Assembly (NCBI GenBank): GCA_031362245.1
Contig: JANLSD010000406.1
Location: 1 to 11,289 of the forward strand
Length of the DNA: 11,289 nt
Source: JAAURS01 sp031362245
GTDB lineage: Bacteria > Cyanobacteriota > Cyanobacteriia > Thermosynechococcales > Thermosynechococcaceae
Direction of reading: 5' to 3'
Shown: one piece after another, positions 1 through 6,573 of the stretch
How positions within the stretch are numbered: position 1 is the stretch's first letter
How the letters are laid out: every line of letters starts with the position of its first letter
Notes under the pieces: generated by a model
The model's input: only the letters and a program-made list of their open reading frames with translations
The model's database searches: none
Told to the model about the DNA's origin: nothing
Program-made: the position numbers and the translations under genes

Positions 1-1338
1 GAACTGACCCTTGAGCGTTGTACTCAGATCCAAACCGCAACTCAGGCCCAAGCGCTTACCCCTGAACTTCGCCAGAAAATTTTAGCCGATAATAATCAGC
101 TTGCAAGTCAAGGTTTACGGGTTCTAGGCTTTGCTCAAAAAGACCTGAGCGAATCGCCCCAGGAACATCCAACTGACGAAACCGAACAGTCTCTCACTTG
201 GCTTGGACTGGTGGGAATGCTCGATGCGCCCCGTCCTGAAGTTCGAGTGGCAGTTGCAAGATGCCGTGAGGCCGGCATTCGTCCGGTGATGATTACGGGC
301 GACCACCAGTTGACCGCCCAGGTGATCGCCCAAGACCTTGGCATTTCATCTGCTGGCGATGAGTGTCTGACGGGGCAACAGCTTCAGAAGATGTCCCAAG
401 CAGAGCTAGAAGATGCCGTAGGGCGCGTGGGCGTCTATGCCCGTGTCTCTCCTGAACACAAGCTGCGGATTGTCCAGGCACTCCAACGCAAGGGACAGGT
501 TGTGGCCATGACGGGGGATGGCGTCAACGATGCGCCGGCCTTAAAGCAGGCTGACATTGGCGTGGCAATGGGCATTACAGGCACTGACGTCAGCAAAGAA
601 GCCTCCGACATGGTGCTTCTGGACGATAATTTCTCCACTATTGTGGCGGCTGTGGAAGAAGGCCGCGTGGTATACACCAACATTCGTCGCTTTATTCGCT
701 ACATTTTGGGCAGCAACATTGGTGAGGTGATTACCATTGCCGCTGCACCGCTCTTAGGATTAGGCGGTGTACCGCTTTCCCCACTGCAAATTCTGTGGAT
801 GAACCTTGTTACCGATGGTTTACCTGCCTTGGCATTAGCCGTAGAGCCAGGACGTGCTGTGGTGATGCAACAGCCCCCAAAAGACCCCGAGGAAAATATA
901 TTTGCGAGGGGATTAGGGCTGTATATGATTCGGATTGGAATTGTGTTGGCAGTGATTAGTATTGCATTAATGGTATGGGCCTATGACTTTACCAATGCCA
1001 ATACTGCCAATGGTCTCGATGCAGATCGATGGAAGACAATGGTATTTACCACGCTGTGTTTGGCGCAGATGGGCCATGCGATCGCCATTCGTTCTAGCTC
1101 TAAACTCACCATTCAGCTCAATCCTTTTTCTAATCCCTACCTGTTGGGTTCTGTGGTGATCACCTCAATATTGCAGCTTTTGCTGATATATGTTGAGCCA
1201 TTCCAGAAATTCTTTGGTACGCACTATCTGACGCTGCAAGAGCTTGGTGTATGCCTTGGAGCCAGTGCACTCGTATTTGTATGGATTGAACTGGAAAAAC
1301 TCTTTATCAACTGGCGTTTGGCGAAGAAGGCGGGCTGA
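1..1338 (+). CDS. SERCA-like P-type Ca2+-transporting ATPase, C-terminal part (cut by window start)
   Basis: The frame is open from base 1, giving 445 residues of a protein that should be about 900 or more. It pumps cations, most likely Ca2+, across a membrane at the cost of ATP. Visible in order: the end of the nucleotide-binding domain (ELTLERC at the edge), the P-domain motif MITGD (fragment residues 97-101), the hinge motif TGDGVNDAP (171-179), then the C-terminal membrane helices. M5 keeps N239 and E242, and M6 keeps N268, T271 and D272. These have the spacing of the calcium ligands N768/E771 and N796/T799/D800 of SERCA, so the type IIA (cyanobacterial PacL-like) class is favoured over PMR1-type pumps, which lack the M5 glutamate. 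The DKTGT phosphorylation motif lies outside the window. The stop TGA is at 1336-1338. I see no sign of degradation. Ion specificity is inferred from these residues only. Confidence 0.95.
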   Translation, partial: ELTLERCTQIQTATQAQALTPELRQKILADNNQLASQGLRVLGFAQKDLSESPQEHPTDETEQSLTWLGLVGMLDAPRPEVRVAVARCREAGIRPVMITGDHQLTAQVIAQDLGISSAGDECLTGQQLQKMSQAELEDAVGRVGVYARVSPEHKLRIVQALQRKGQVVAMTGDGVNDAPALKQADIGVAMGITGTDVSKEASDMVLLDDNFSTIVAAVEEGRVVYTNIRRFIRYILGSNIGEVITIAAAPLLGLGGVPLSPLQILWMNLVTDGLPALALAVEPGRAVVMQQPPKDPEENIFARGLGLYMIRIGIVLAVISIALMVWAYDFTNANTANGLDADRWKTMVFTTLCLAQMGHAIAIRSSSKLTIQLNPFSNPYLLGSVVITSILQLLLIYVEPFQKFFGTHYLTLQELGVCLGASALVFVWIELEKLFINWRLAKKAG

Positions 1339-1421
1339 TAAGTGGTTGGATAAAATTAATTTCATAGAACTTTTGTGCCACACCTTGCACTACCCCATCC
1401 CACCCTCCCCTTATAAAGGGG

Positions 1422-1657
1422 CTACGGTGTATACACAAGTCTGATTTCTTTTGAATACCCTGCATTAGCCCCCCCAACCCCCCAATTCAAGGCCAAAGGG
1501 CCATAAGAAAGGGGGGAGAAATCCAAAGTCTTGGGCCATTTCTCCAAATCCTGAGAAGAAATCCATCGTCTCGGGCCATTTCCCCCCAGAATTGGGGGGC
1601 CAGGGGGGCCAGTGTAACGCCCTTTGGAATTTTCCAAAACTTGTTTGTACACCGTAG
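1422..1657. mobile_element. 236-bp MITE-like element with 19-bp terminal inverted repeats
   Basis: Terminal inverted repeats are at 1422-1440 and 1639-1657 (ctacggtgtatacacaagt against ctacggtgtacaaacaagt, 17 of 19 identical). Direct copies of TTATAAAGGGG/C flank it at 1411-1421 and 1658-1668, an 11-bp target duplication with one mismatch at the last base. The interior has C-rich and G-rich inverted segments (aaccccccaattc near the left end, gaattgggggg near the right) and an internal 40-bp-period duplication. It has no coding capacity for a transposase, so it would be moved in trans by an unidentified enzyme. The terminal sequence is shared with the element at 10981-11164. I cannot assign an IS family; an 11-bp duplication fits some DDE families better than those targeting TA. 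Confidence 0.8.
1517..1585. repeat. Two direct copies of a 29-bp unit, period 40, inside the 1422-1657 element
   Basis: Bases 1517-1545 and 1557-1585 are direct copies with 25 of 29 positions identical; both contain agaaatcca and gggccattt. Their absence from the related element at 10981-11164 explains part of the length difference between the two (236 against 184 bp). Confidence 0.75.
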
Positions 1658-1764
1658 TTATAAAGGGCAGGGAGCCAGTCCATATTCCTCCCCTCTTTAT
1701 AAGGGGGGATTGAGGGGGGTCGTGCAAGGTGCAACTCATTTTGTTGAACCATTTAACTGCCCTC

Positions 1765-2484
1765 ATGACTGAATTTCTTTATCGCTATCCACCCTTGCTA
1801 CGGGGCACTCTTGTTAAGCGCTACAAGCGTTTTTTTGCGGACATTGAACTCGACAGCGGTGAACTCATTACCGCCCACTGTCCCAATACTGGCCCCATGA
1901 CCAGCGTTTCAACGGTGGGGAGTCCTGTGCAGGTGTCTCAGAGTACCAACCCCAAGCGCAAACTGGCCTACACCTGGGAACTCATCGAAGTCTATGACAA
2001 CACTCCCACTTGGGTAGGCGTCAATACTTCCATGCCCAATCAGGTTACAAAACTGCTATTAGAACAACGGTTGCTGCCTCCGCTACAAAGCTATGACACT
2101 CTGCGGGGGGAAGTTGCCTATGGACAAGAAAAAAGCCGCGTGGATTTTCTACTAACAGGGGAATCGATTAAGCCAACCTATGTAGAGGTCAAAAGCACCA
2201 CTTGGCTGGATGGAAAATGCGCACTCTTCCCCGATACCGTGACCACGCGTGGTCAGAAACACATTAGGGAACTCCATGGGCTGCTGCCAGAGGCAAGAGT
2301 TTGTATGCTGTATTTCATTAACCGAGGGGACTGTACCGCGTTTTCCCCTGGAGATACGACCGATCCGCTCTATGGCAAGCTGTTGCGGGAGGCGGTGGAG
2401 GCAGGGCTTGAAGTGTTTCCCTGTCGTTTTAATGTGAACCCTGAAGGGATTGAGTATCTTGGATTGGCGGAACTGCGACTGTGA
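1765..2484 (+). CDS. sfsA: SfsA family DNA/RNA nuclease (sugar fermentation stimulation protein)
   Basis: A 239-aa protein, the normal length for SfsA. The family was named after a maltose-metabolism effect in E. coli and has a nucleic-acid-binding OB-like N-terminal region followed by a PD-(D/E)XK-type nuclease core; its physiological role in cyanobacteria is not settled. Family signatures are HCPNTGPM (38-45), the NPKRKLAYTWELIE block, VGVNTSMPN, SRVDF with candidate metal ligand D127, VEVKS with E141 and K143, and FPDTVTTRGQKHIREL. I chose the ATG at 1765 rather than the in-frame ATG at 1729. The earlier start would begin inside the hairpin repeat ending at 1731 and would add 12 residues (MQLILLNHLTAL) ahead of the usual family start. 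There is no clear ribosome binding site at either. It is followed after 54 bp by the DUF4351 gene on the same strand. Confidence 0.93.
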   Translation: MTEFLYRYPPLLRGTLVKRYKRFFADIELDSGELITAHCPNTGPMTSVSTVGSPVQVSQSTNPKRKLAYTWELIEVYDNTPTWVGVNTSMPNQVTKLLLEQRLLPPLQSYDTLRGEVAYGQEKSRVDFLLTGESIKPTYVEVKSTTWLDGKCALFPDTVTTRGQKHIRELHGLLPEARVCMLYFINRGDCTAFSPGDTTDPLYGKLLREAVEAGLEVFPCRFNVNPEGIEYLGLAELRL

Positions 2485-2538
2485 TTGCACCTGATTAATG
2501 CATGGGATAATTAAAAACACTTTTTCCGTAATTCCGGT

Positions 2539-3486
2539 ATGGCTAAAAATCCATTCGACCAGTTTTCTAAGCAGCTTCTTGAAGAAGTGCTTGCGCCCTT
2601 TGGAGCCGTCAAAACAAGCCTTGAAGTCCCTGGCGAAGCCCAATTTGTGGATGTGTTTTTTGAGCCAAGCTCGCCGCTTGCAAACGCTTGGCGTGAATCG
2701 ATCACCCAGGATCTAGGTCTATTGGGGCGTATGGCTCAGACACCATCTCTCTTGGAGCCGTTTCGTAATCAGCCCACTGCTTCAGAAATTCGTAGCTGTC
2801 TTCTAAAGCTTTATCAAGTGCATGGGAATGTTCAACGAAAGGCAAAACGAGACCATGAATCTGTTAAAGACTGTGACCTCCCCCATTTATGGATTCTCGC
2901 TTCATCTGCATCGGAGAGCCTGTTGAATGGTTTTGGAGGAGCCTTGACGGAGGATTGGGGGGCTGGAGTCTATTTCTGTGATCCTTCCTTTAGAACCGCC
3001 ATTATTGCCATTAATCAGCTCCCTTGCACTGAAGAGACGCTGCTCTTACGGTTGTTGGGGAGAGGCCAGACCCAACAACAGGCTGTTGATGAAGTCATCG
3101 CCTTTAACACCAGGGATCCGAGACGTGAAGTTATACTAAAGTTATTGGCAAGCTGGAAAATTAGCATTGAGATTACGGGACAAGTTGAAGCTGAGGAGGA
3201 GTTGATGATGGTCTTATCGCAAGCTTATTTAGAATGGGAACAGAAGACGGAGCAGCGGGGCGAACTGAAAGGTCGTCAGGAGGGTGAACTGAAAGGTCGT
3301 CAGGAGGGTGAACAAGCTCTCATTATCCGTCTGCTCACCCGTCGCTTTGGTGAAATAGGGCCAGATCTGCGAGTTGCAGTCCAGACCCTATCGCTTGAGC
3401 AACTTGAGAATTTGGGCGATGCACTATTGGATTTTTCAGAATTGGTCGATTTAGTGAACTGGTTGCAGGACAATCAAGCGAATTAG
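2539..3486 (+). CDS. DUF4351 domain protein of a cyanobacterial multigene family
   Basis: A 315-aa soluble protein with no signal peptide or membrane segment. The N-terminal two thirds (FDQFSKQLLEEVLAPFG, LGLLGRMAQTPSLLEPFRNQPTASEI, LWILASSASESLLNGF) has the layout of a large cyanobacterial family that often ends in DUF4351; from memory, some database entries call members flagellar assembly protein H, which has no basis in a non-flagellated cell. The C-terminal DUF4351 domain runs from about residue 260 (IIRLLTRRFG, LSLEQLENLGDALLDF, DLVNWL). Linking them is a charged segment with GELKGRQE repeated exactly twice (from about residue 241). DUF4351 is often found on Rpn/PD-(D/E)XK-type proteins linked to transposase-like nucleases, but I see no clear nuclease active site here, so molecular function remains unknown. 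It converges on recQ with 44 bp between the stops. Confidence 0.85.
   Translation: MAKNPFDQFSKQLLEEVLAPFGAVKTSLEVPGEAQFVDVFFEPSSPLANAWRESITQDLGLLGRMAQTPSLLEPFRNQPTASEIRSCLLKLYQVHGNVQRKAKRDHESVKDCDLPHLWILASSASESLLNGFGGALTEDWGAGVYFCDPSFRTAIIAINQLPCTEETLLLRLLGRGQTQQQAVDEVIAFNTRDPRREVILKLLASWKISIEITGQVEAEEELMMVLSQAYLEWEQKTEQRGELKGRQEGELKGRQEGEQALIIRLLTRRFGEIGPDLRVAVQTLSLEQLENLGDALLDFSELVDLVNWLQDNQAN
3262..3309 (+). repeat. Perfect 2 x 24-bp tandem repeat within the DUF4351 gene
   Basis: Bases 3262-3285 and 3286-3309 are identical 24-mers starting gaactgaaaggtcgtc, followed by the first three bases of a third unit (gaa). Each unit encodes ELKGRQEG, so copy-number change keeps the frame and only lengthens a charged, probably helical linker in front of DUF4351. 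Confidence 0.95.
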
Positions 3487-3503
3487 GTAGCTGTAACCTT
3501 CCC

Positions 3504-3523
3504 TTTGGCGATAGAGAGCCAAA
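3504..3523. terminator. Small hairpin between convergent genes, candidate terminator
   Basis: TTTGGC (3504-3509) and GCCAAA (3518-3523) form a perfect 6-bp stem with an 8-base loop in the 44-bp gap between the DUF4351 gene and recQ. On the + strand an AT-rich stretch (cattttattt) follows; on the - strand there is no T run. The stem is short, so this is a weak candidate, more plausible for the + strand gene. Confidence 0.4.
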
Positions 3524-3530
3524 ACACATT

Positions 3531-4973
3531 TTATTTCGAACACCGATCGCACCCACCACACCGTAATCCCTGCGCCTCTCGCCCAAACCCAAACGCACCC
3601 AGCAAAAACCGCCAGCGGCAGTCTCGTACAGACAGATAGGCTTCAATCGATGTTTGTGGCTCAGCATCAGACATGATCGCAACCCTACGCGCTAGCCGAT
3701 AGTGAAATGGATCCGTCCAAACCAACTGACCCTGAGAATGCAAAATCGCTAAGCCCAGTTCTGCCTGTGGTTCTTGCTTCAGAACATCGGGTAAATAACC
3801 TTCGCTGGGCAATTGCTGGGCTAACGTTTGCGCCAGTTGAACCTGCGATCGCATCTTTTTCAAAAACCCGTCCCGTCGTTGGCGATCAGTTGGGTCAAGC
3901 AATCCGGTCGGTTCGCTTGCCAACAATAGGGTTTGGGAAGCCAGCCCATCTCGTCCCGCCCGTCCAATTTCCTGAAGATATTCAGCCAGCGTTAGCGGCG
4001 GGTGAAAATGGCAAACCCATCGCACATTGGGTTTATCAACCCCCATCCCAAAGGCAGACGTGCATATTACAAAGGGTAGCTCGCCAGAAAGCCACTGCTG
4101 CTCGATCTGACGGCGCACTTGGGGGGCGAGTCCGGCATGGTAGGCGGCAGAGTGCAACCCTTGCAATTGTAGCCATTCCACCAACTGTTCACTATCTCGA
4201 CGGCTGCGGGTATAGACCAGTCCTGTGGTTTGCCCTTGAGCTTGGATGAAGGTTTTGAGGCGATCGCGACGACCTGCCACAGTCCACACCCGCACAATTT
4301 TCAGATATAGATTTTTTCGATAGGGACTACTACGAAAAATCTGGGGTTGCTGTAGCCCCAACACCTTACGAATATCTTGCTGGGTGACAGGATCTGCCGT
4401 GGCAGTGAACGCGGCGATCGCAATTTTCCGCTTCGCCTCTGATTGTTCACGCAACGCAGGCCGTAGCGAACCCAGCCGTCGATAACTGGGCCGGAAACTG
4501 CTCCCCCATTGGGTAATGCAGTGGGCCTCATCAATCACCAAGCTTTCGATTCTGTCCGCAAGGGTTAGTAAGCGCTGCCAAAGCGTGATGCTCAAGAGTG
4601 ATTCGGGCGAGAGGTACAGCAGCTTTAACTGACCATGTTCTAGATTTTGCAGTGTTTTCTGACGCTGGTCTCGGGATTGTTCGCTATGCAAAAGCGCCAC
4701 GGACGTATGGCGTACCTTAAGCGCCTGTACCTGATTTTCCATGAGTGCAACCAAGGGCGATACCACGATGGTCAAACCCTCTTGCAACAGGGCTGGAAGC
4801 TGGAAACACAAAGACTTTCCGGCACCTGTCGGCAGCATCACCAACGTATCGTGCCCTTGGAGCAGCGAAGTCACAATTTCACCTTGGAGGGGACGAAACT
4901 GGTCATAGCCCCAGAACTGTTTTAAGCCGACTTGCGCCTGTTGCCATTGCTGTAACGGCTGTTGTGCTGTCAT
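3531..4973 (-). CDS. recQ: RecQ family ATP-dependent DNA helicase, short form without HRDC domain
   Basis: A 480-aa superfamily 2 helicase expected to unwind DNA 3' to 5' in recombination and repair. Motifs in order: motif 0 region FRPLQGEIV (26-34, Q30), Walker A PTGAGKS (48-54), DEAH box (148-151) followed by the RecQ aromatic-rich loop HCITQWGSSFRPSYRRLG, motif III FTATA (189-193), and motif VI QEIGRAGRDG (334-343). The C-terminus carries the RecQ zinc-binding cysteines C452, C472, C475 and C478 (CGGCDRC) and stops two residues later. The winged-helix part of the RQC region is short or absent and there is no HRDC domain, unlike the roughly 610-aa E. coli RecQ; short forms are, to my knowledge, common in cyanobacteria. 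The ATG at 4973 leaves a normal lead-in before the helicase core. It is divergent from the htrA-type gene, and a 16-bp palindrome lies 15 bp upstream of the start. Confidence 0.93.
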   Translation of the reverse strand: MTAQQPLQQWQQAQVGLKQFWGYDQFRPLQGEIVTSLLQGHDTLVMLPTGAGKSLCFQLPALLQEGLTIVVSPLVALMENQVQALKVRHTSVALLHSEQSRDQRQKTLQNLEHGQLKLLYLSPESLLSITLWQRLLTLADRIESLVIDEAHCITQWGSSFRPSYRRLGSLRPALREQSEAKRKIAIAAFTATADPVTQQDIRKVLGLQQPQIFRSSPYRKNLYLKIVRVWTVAGRRDRLKTFIQAQGQTTGLVYTRSRRDSEQLVEWLQLQGLHSAAYHAGLAPQVRRQIEQQWLSGELPFVICTSAFGMGVDKPNVRWVCHFHPPLTLAEYLQEIGRAGRDGLASQTLLLASEPTGLLDPTDRQRRDGFLKKMRSQVQLAQTLAQQLPSEGYLPDVLKQEPQAELGLAILHSQGQLVWTDPFHYRLARRVAIMSDAEPQTSIEAYLSVRDCRWRFLLGAFGFGREAQGLRCGGCDRCSK

Positions 4974-4987
4974 ACCAGTGCTCTAAT

Positions 4988-5003
4988 TTAGAAACATTTC
5001 TAA
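4988..5003. promoter_or_regulatory. Palindrome just upstream of recQ, possible operator
   Basis: TTAGAAA and TTTCTAA (4988-4994, 4997-5003) form a perfect 7-bp inverted repeat around CA, ending 14 bases before the recQ start codon on the - strand. Its size and symmetry fit a dimeric regulator site or a short 5'-UTR hairpin. It does not match the cyanobacterial LexA consensus I know (AGTAC-N-WGTWCT type). Function is inferred from position only. Confidence 0.35.
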
Positions 5004-5044
5004 CGCATACCCGTCATACCCAAACAAGTACCTCACACTGTACT

Positions 5045-5099
5045 AATGACGTTCCATCTTTAGGATTCTATTAAGTCCCTTAAAGAAAAGAACGTCATT
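5045..5099. repeat. 55-bp imperfect hairpin in the recQ/htrA divergent spacer
   Basis: AATGACGTT (5045-5053) and AACGTCATT (5091-5099) are perfect 9-base inverted repeats. A second inner stem pairs CTTTAGGA (5058-5065) with TCCCTTAAAG (5076-5085) with two bulged bases, leaving a 10-base loop. No gene ends nearby on either strand, so it is not an obvious terminator. It could be a small repeat element, a leader structure for the protease mRNA or a regulatory cruciform. Confidence 0.5.
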
Positions 5100-5138
5100 T
5101 CCTAAAACTTTTAGAATATAACTAGCGATTGGGTTGTC

Positions 5139-5167
5139 GTAGGGGCGCACATACCTTGCACCCCTAC
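5139..5167. repeat. GTAGGGGCGCA...TGCACCCCTAC inverted repeat
   Basis: GTAGGGGCGCA (5139-5149) and TGCACCCCTAC (5157-5167) are inverted repeats with one mismatch around a 7-base loop. Very similar hairpins of the type gtaggggcgca/tgcgcccctac are scattered between genes in many cyanobacterial genomes. It lies about 80 bp upstream of the protease start. Confidence 0.6.
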
Positions 5168-5248
5168 AAGATGCTTGGTTGTTTTCATTCATCTTAAAAA
5201 GAACCTCGCTGCTGTCGTTTCTTTATCCCTCTACCCTCCTACCCCACC

Positions 5249-6445
5249 ATGTCGTCTAAAGCCTCCATCCAGAAATCGGCTACTTATTTATCTGTGCTCT
5301 TGGTTGGTTCTCTGGCAACGCTGATTGGCACTCAAATGGTTCCAGGTCAGTCCATTGCACCACAGCCCAGCGTTGCTCAAAATACTGCACCACCTCGATT
5401 GGCCCAAGGCGATCAGAATTTTATTGCGCGGGCGGTTGAAAAGGTTGGGCCAGCGGTGGTACGAATCGATGCATCTCGAACCGTTAAAAGCCAAGTCCCA
5501 TCGGCGTTTAATGACCCATTTTTTCGTGAGTTTTTTGGAGGCGACCTGCCTAAAAATCGGACTCGGGTAGAACAGGGGACGGGTTCCGGGTTCATTATCA
5601 GCAATGATGGACTCATTTTAACCAACGCCCATGTGGTGGATGGAGTTGATTCCGTAACGGTATTGCTTAAGGATGGTCGCAGCCTCAAGGGCAAGGTACT
5701 GGGGCGAGATAGCCTGACCGATGTGGCGGTGGTCAAAATTCAGGCCAATAATTTACCTGTTGTTCAAATGGGCGATTCCGATCAGTTACGTCCTGGGGAA
5801 TGGGCGATCGCCATTGGCAACCCCCTAGGTCTCGATAACACCGTCACCGCAGGCATCATCAGCGCCACCGGACGCACCAGCGGAGATATTGGCGTGCCGG
5901 ATAAGCGTGTCGGCTTCATCCAAACCGATGCAGCCATTAACCCAGGCAACTCCGGCGGGCCGCTGTTAAATCAGTACGGTCAAGTAATTGGAATGAATAC
6001 CGCGATCATTGGCGGCGGTGCCCAAGGGTTAGGGTTTGCAATCCCCATTAAAACAGCTCAACGGATTGCCAATCAGCTTGCTGCAACGGGGAAGGTTAAC
6101 CATCCCTTTTTGGGTATTCGGATGACCAGCCTATCCCCTGACCTCAAGGAACGCATTAATGGCGACCCTAGCTCTAATCTGAAAATTCAAGAAGATCAGG
6201 GCATTCTCATCTTTGAGGTACTCCCCAATTCTCCAGCGATTAAGGCGGGCTTAAAGATTGGGGATGTGATTAAGCGCATCGATGGTCAAGAGGTCACAAA
6301 AGCCAGCCAGGTTCAGCAAAAAGTGGAGGATACCTCTACGGGGCGATCGCTCCAGTTGGAGCTAAAGCGTAATGGACAAACCCTTAACCTGTCCATTCAG
6401 CCAGCACCTATCCCCACCCGCTTAACCCAGAGCAATGAGCCATAG
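5249..6445 (+). CDS. htrA: HtrA/Deg family trypsin-like serine protease with one PDZ domain (HhoA/HhoB/HtrA type)
   Basis: A 398-aa envelope or lumenal protease and chaperone-like quality-control enzyme. The N-terminus has a hydrophobic segment at about 12-30 after basic residues (signal peptide or anchor), then a linker rich in P, Q and A. The trypsin fold carries the full catalytic triad: H128 in TNAHVV, D158 in LTDVAVV and S235 in GNSGGP. The signature QTDAAINPGNSGGP is intact. A single PDZ domain follows (about 287-385, with the carboxylate-binding loop near FLGIRM and the SPAIKAGLKIGDVI block). One PDZ domain and this length fit the cyanobacterial trio HhoA, HhoB and HtrA; I cannot say which paralogue it is, so the symbol is provisional. 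The ATG at 5249 is preceded by pyrimidine-rich sequence without a Shine-Dalgarno. It is divergent from recQ, with 128 bp before the DUF2330 cluster. Confidence 0.95.
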   Translation: MSSKASIQKSATYLSVLLVGSLATLIGTQMVPGQSIAPQPSVAQNTAPPRLAQGDQNFIARAVEKVGPAVVRIDASRTVKSQVPSAFNDPFFREFFGGDLPKNRTRVEQGTGSGFIISNDGLILTNAHVVDGVDSVTVLLKDGRSLKGKVLGRDSLTDVAVVKIQANNLPVVQMGDSDQLRPGEWAIAIGNPLGLDNTVTAGIISATGRTSGDIGVPDKRVGFIQTDAAINPGNSGGPLLNQYGQVIGMNTAIIGGGAQGLGFAIPIKTAQRIANQLAATGKVNHPFLGIRMTSLSPDLKERINGDPSSNLKIQEDQGILIFEVLPNSPAIKAGLKIGDVIKRIDGQEVTKASQVQQKVEDTSTGRSLQLELKRNGQTLNLSIQPAPIPTRLTQSNEP

Positions 6446-6458
6446 CGTTGGATAGCAG

Positions 6459-6472
6459 CCAACCTAGGTTGG
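6459..6472. promoter_or_regulatory. Perfect 14-bp palindrome CCAACCTAGGTTGG
   Basis: A perfect, loopless 14-bp palindrome lies 13 bp after the protease stop and about 100 bp before the first DUF2330 gene. Lack of a loop and of a T run argues against a terminator; a dimeric regulator site for the downstream cluster is possible but unproven. The rest of this 128-bp gap is AT-rich with no convincing promoter boxes. Confidence 0.35.
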
Positions 6473-6573
6473 TAACGTTTCGTAAATGGTGTTCGTTTCA
6501 AATTTTGTAACTAAGGAAGTGAAAAATTCGTCTCAGGATAGGATTGAGCGATAAAAATTAATCCGACACCGCA

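Larger units (their letters stand above)
1381..1731. repeat. C/G-rich hairpin repeat, split by an inserted element
   Basis: The ends form an inverted repeat: 1381-1396 and 1716-1731 match as reverse complements at 15 of 16 positions (caccttgcac[t/g]acccc). Without the insert the repeat is about 104 bp. It holds two sub-hairpins, the interrupted cccctt..aagggg stem and a second one at 1690-1708. The same unit is present uninterrupted at 11031-11130. Exact shared blocks are 1403-1421 with 11052-11070, 1669-1687 with 11071-11089, and 1701-1718 with 11103-11120. It may also end transcription from the upstream ATPase gene, but this is only inference. Together with the insert it fills most of the 426-bp gap before sfsA; I see nothing else in the rest of that gap. 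Confidence 0.8.

Noticed and set aside
1381..1731. CRISPR-like repeat array
   Set aside because: Repeats are inverted, few and of unequal spacing, with target duplication; no regularly spaced direct repeats or cas genes are present.
1729..1764. Upstream ATG for sfsA
   Set aside because: It starts within the inverted repeat arm ending at 1731 and adds residues not expected in the family; the ATG at 1765 fits better.
1422..1766. 114-aa - strand open frame across the repeat region
   Set aside because: It is a proline- and glycine-rich translation of the C/G-rich repeats and element ends, without start signals or domain features.
2485..2511. Promoter-like boxes TTGCAC and GATAAT before the DUF4351 gene
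   Set aside because: The -35 match is only 3 of 6 and the spacing is 15 bases, so the pair is not distinguishable from chance.
3707..4249. 180-aa + strand open frame opposite recQ
   Set aside because: It lies wholly within the recQ gene on the other strand, whose helicase motifs are all intact; the translation has no recognisable domain.
1765..4973. SfsA, DUF4351 protein and RecQ as a nuclease-helicase defence system
   Set aside because: RecQ is on the opposite strand, the DUF4351 protein shows no clear nuclease site, and all three are common stand-alone cyanobacterial genes; proximity alone does not support a system.
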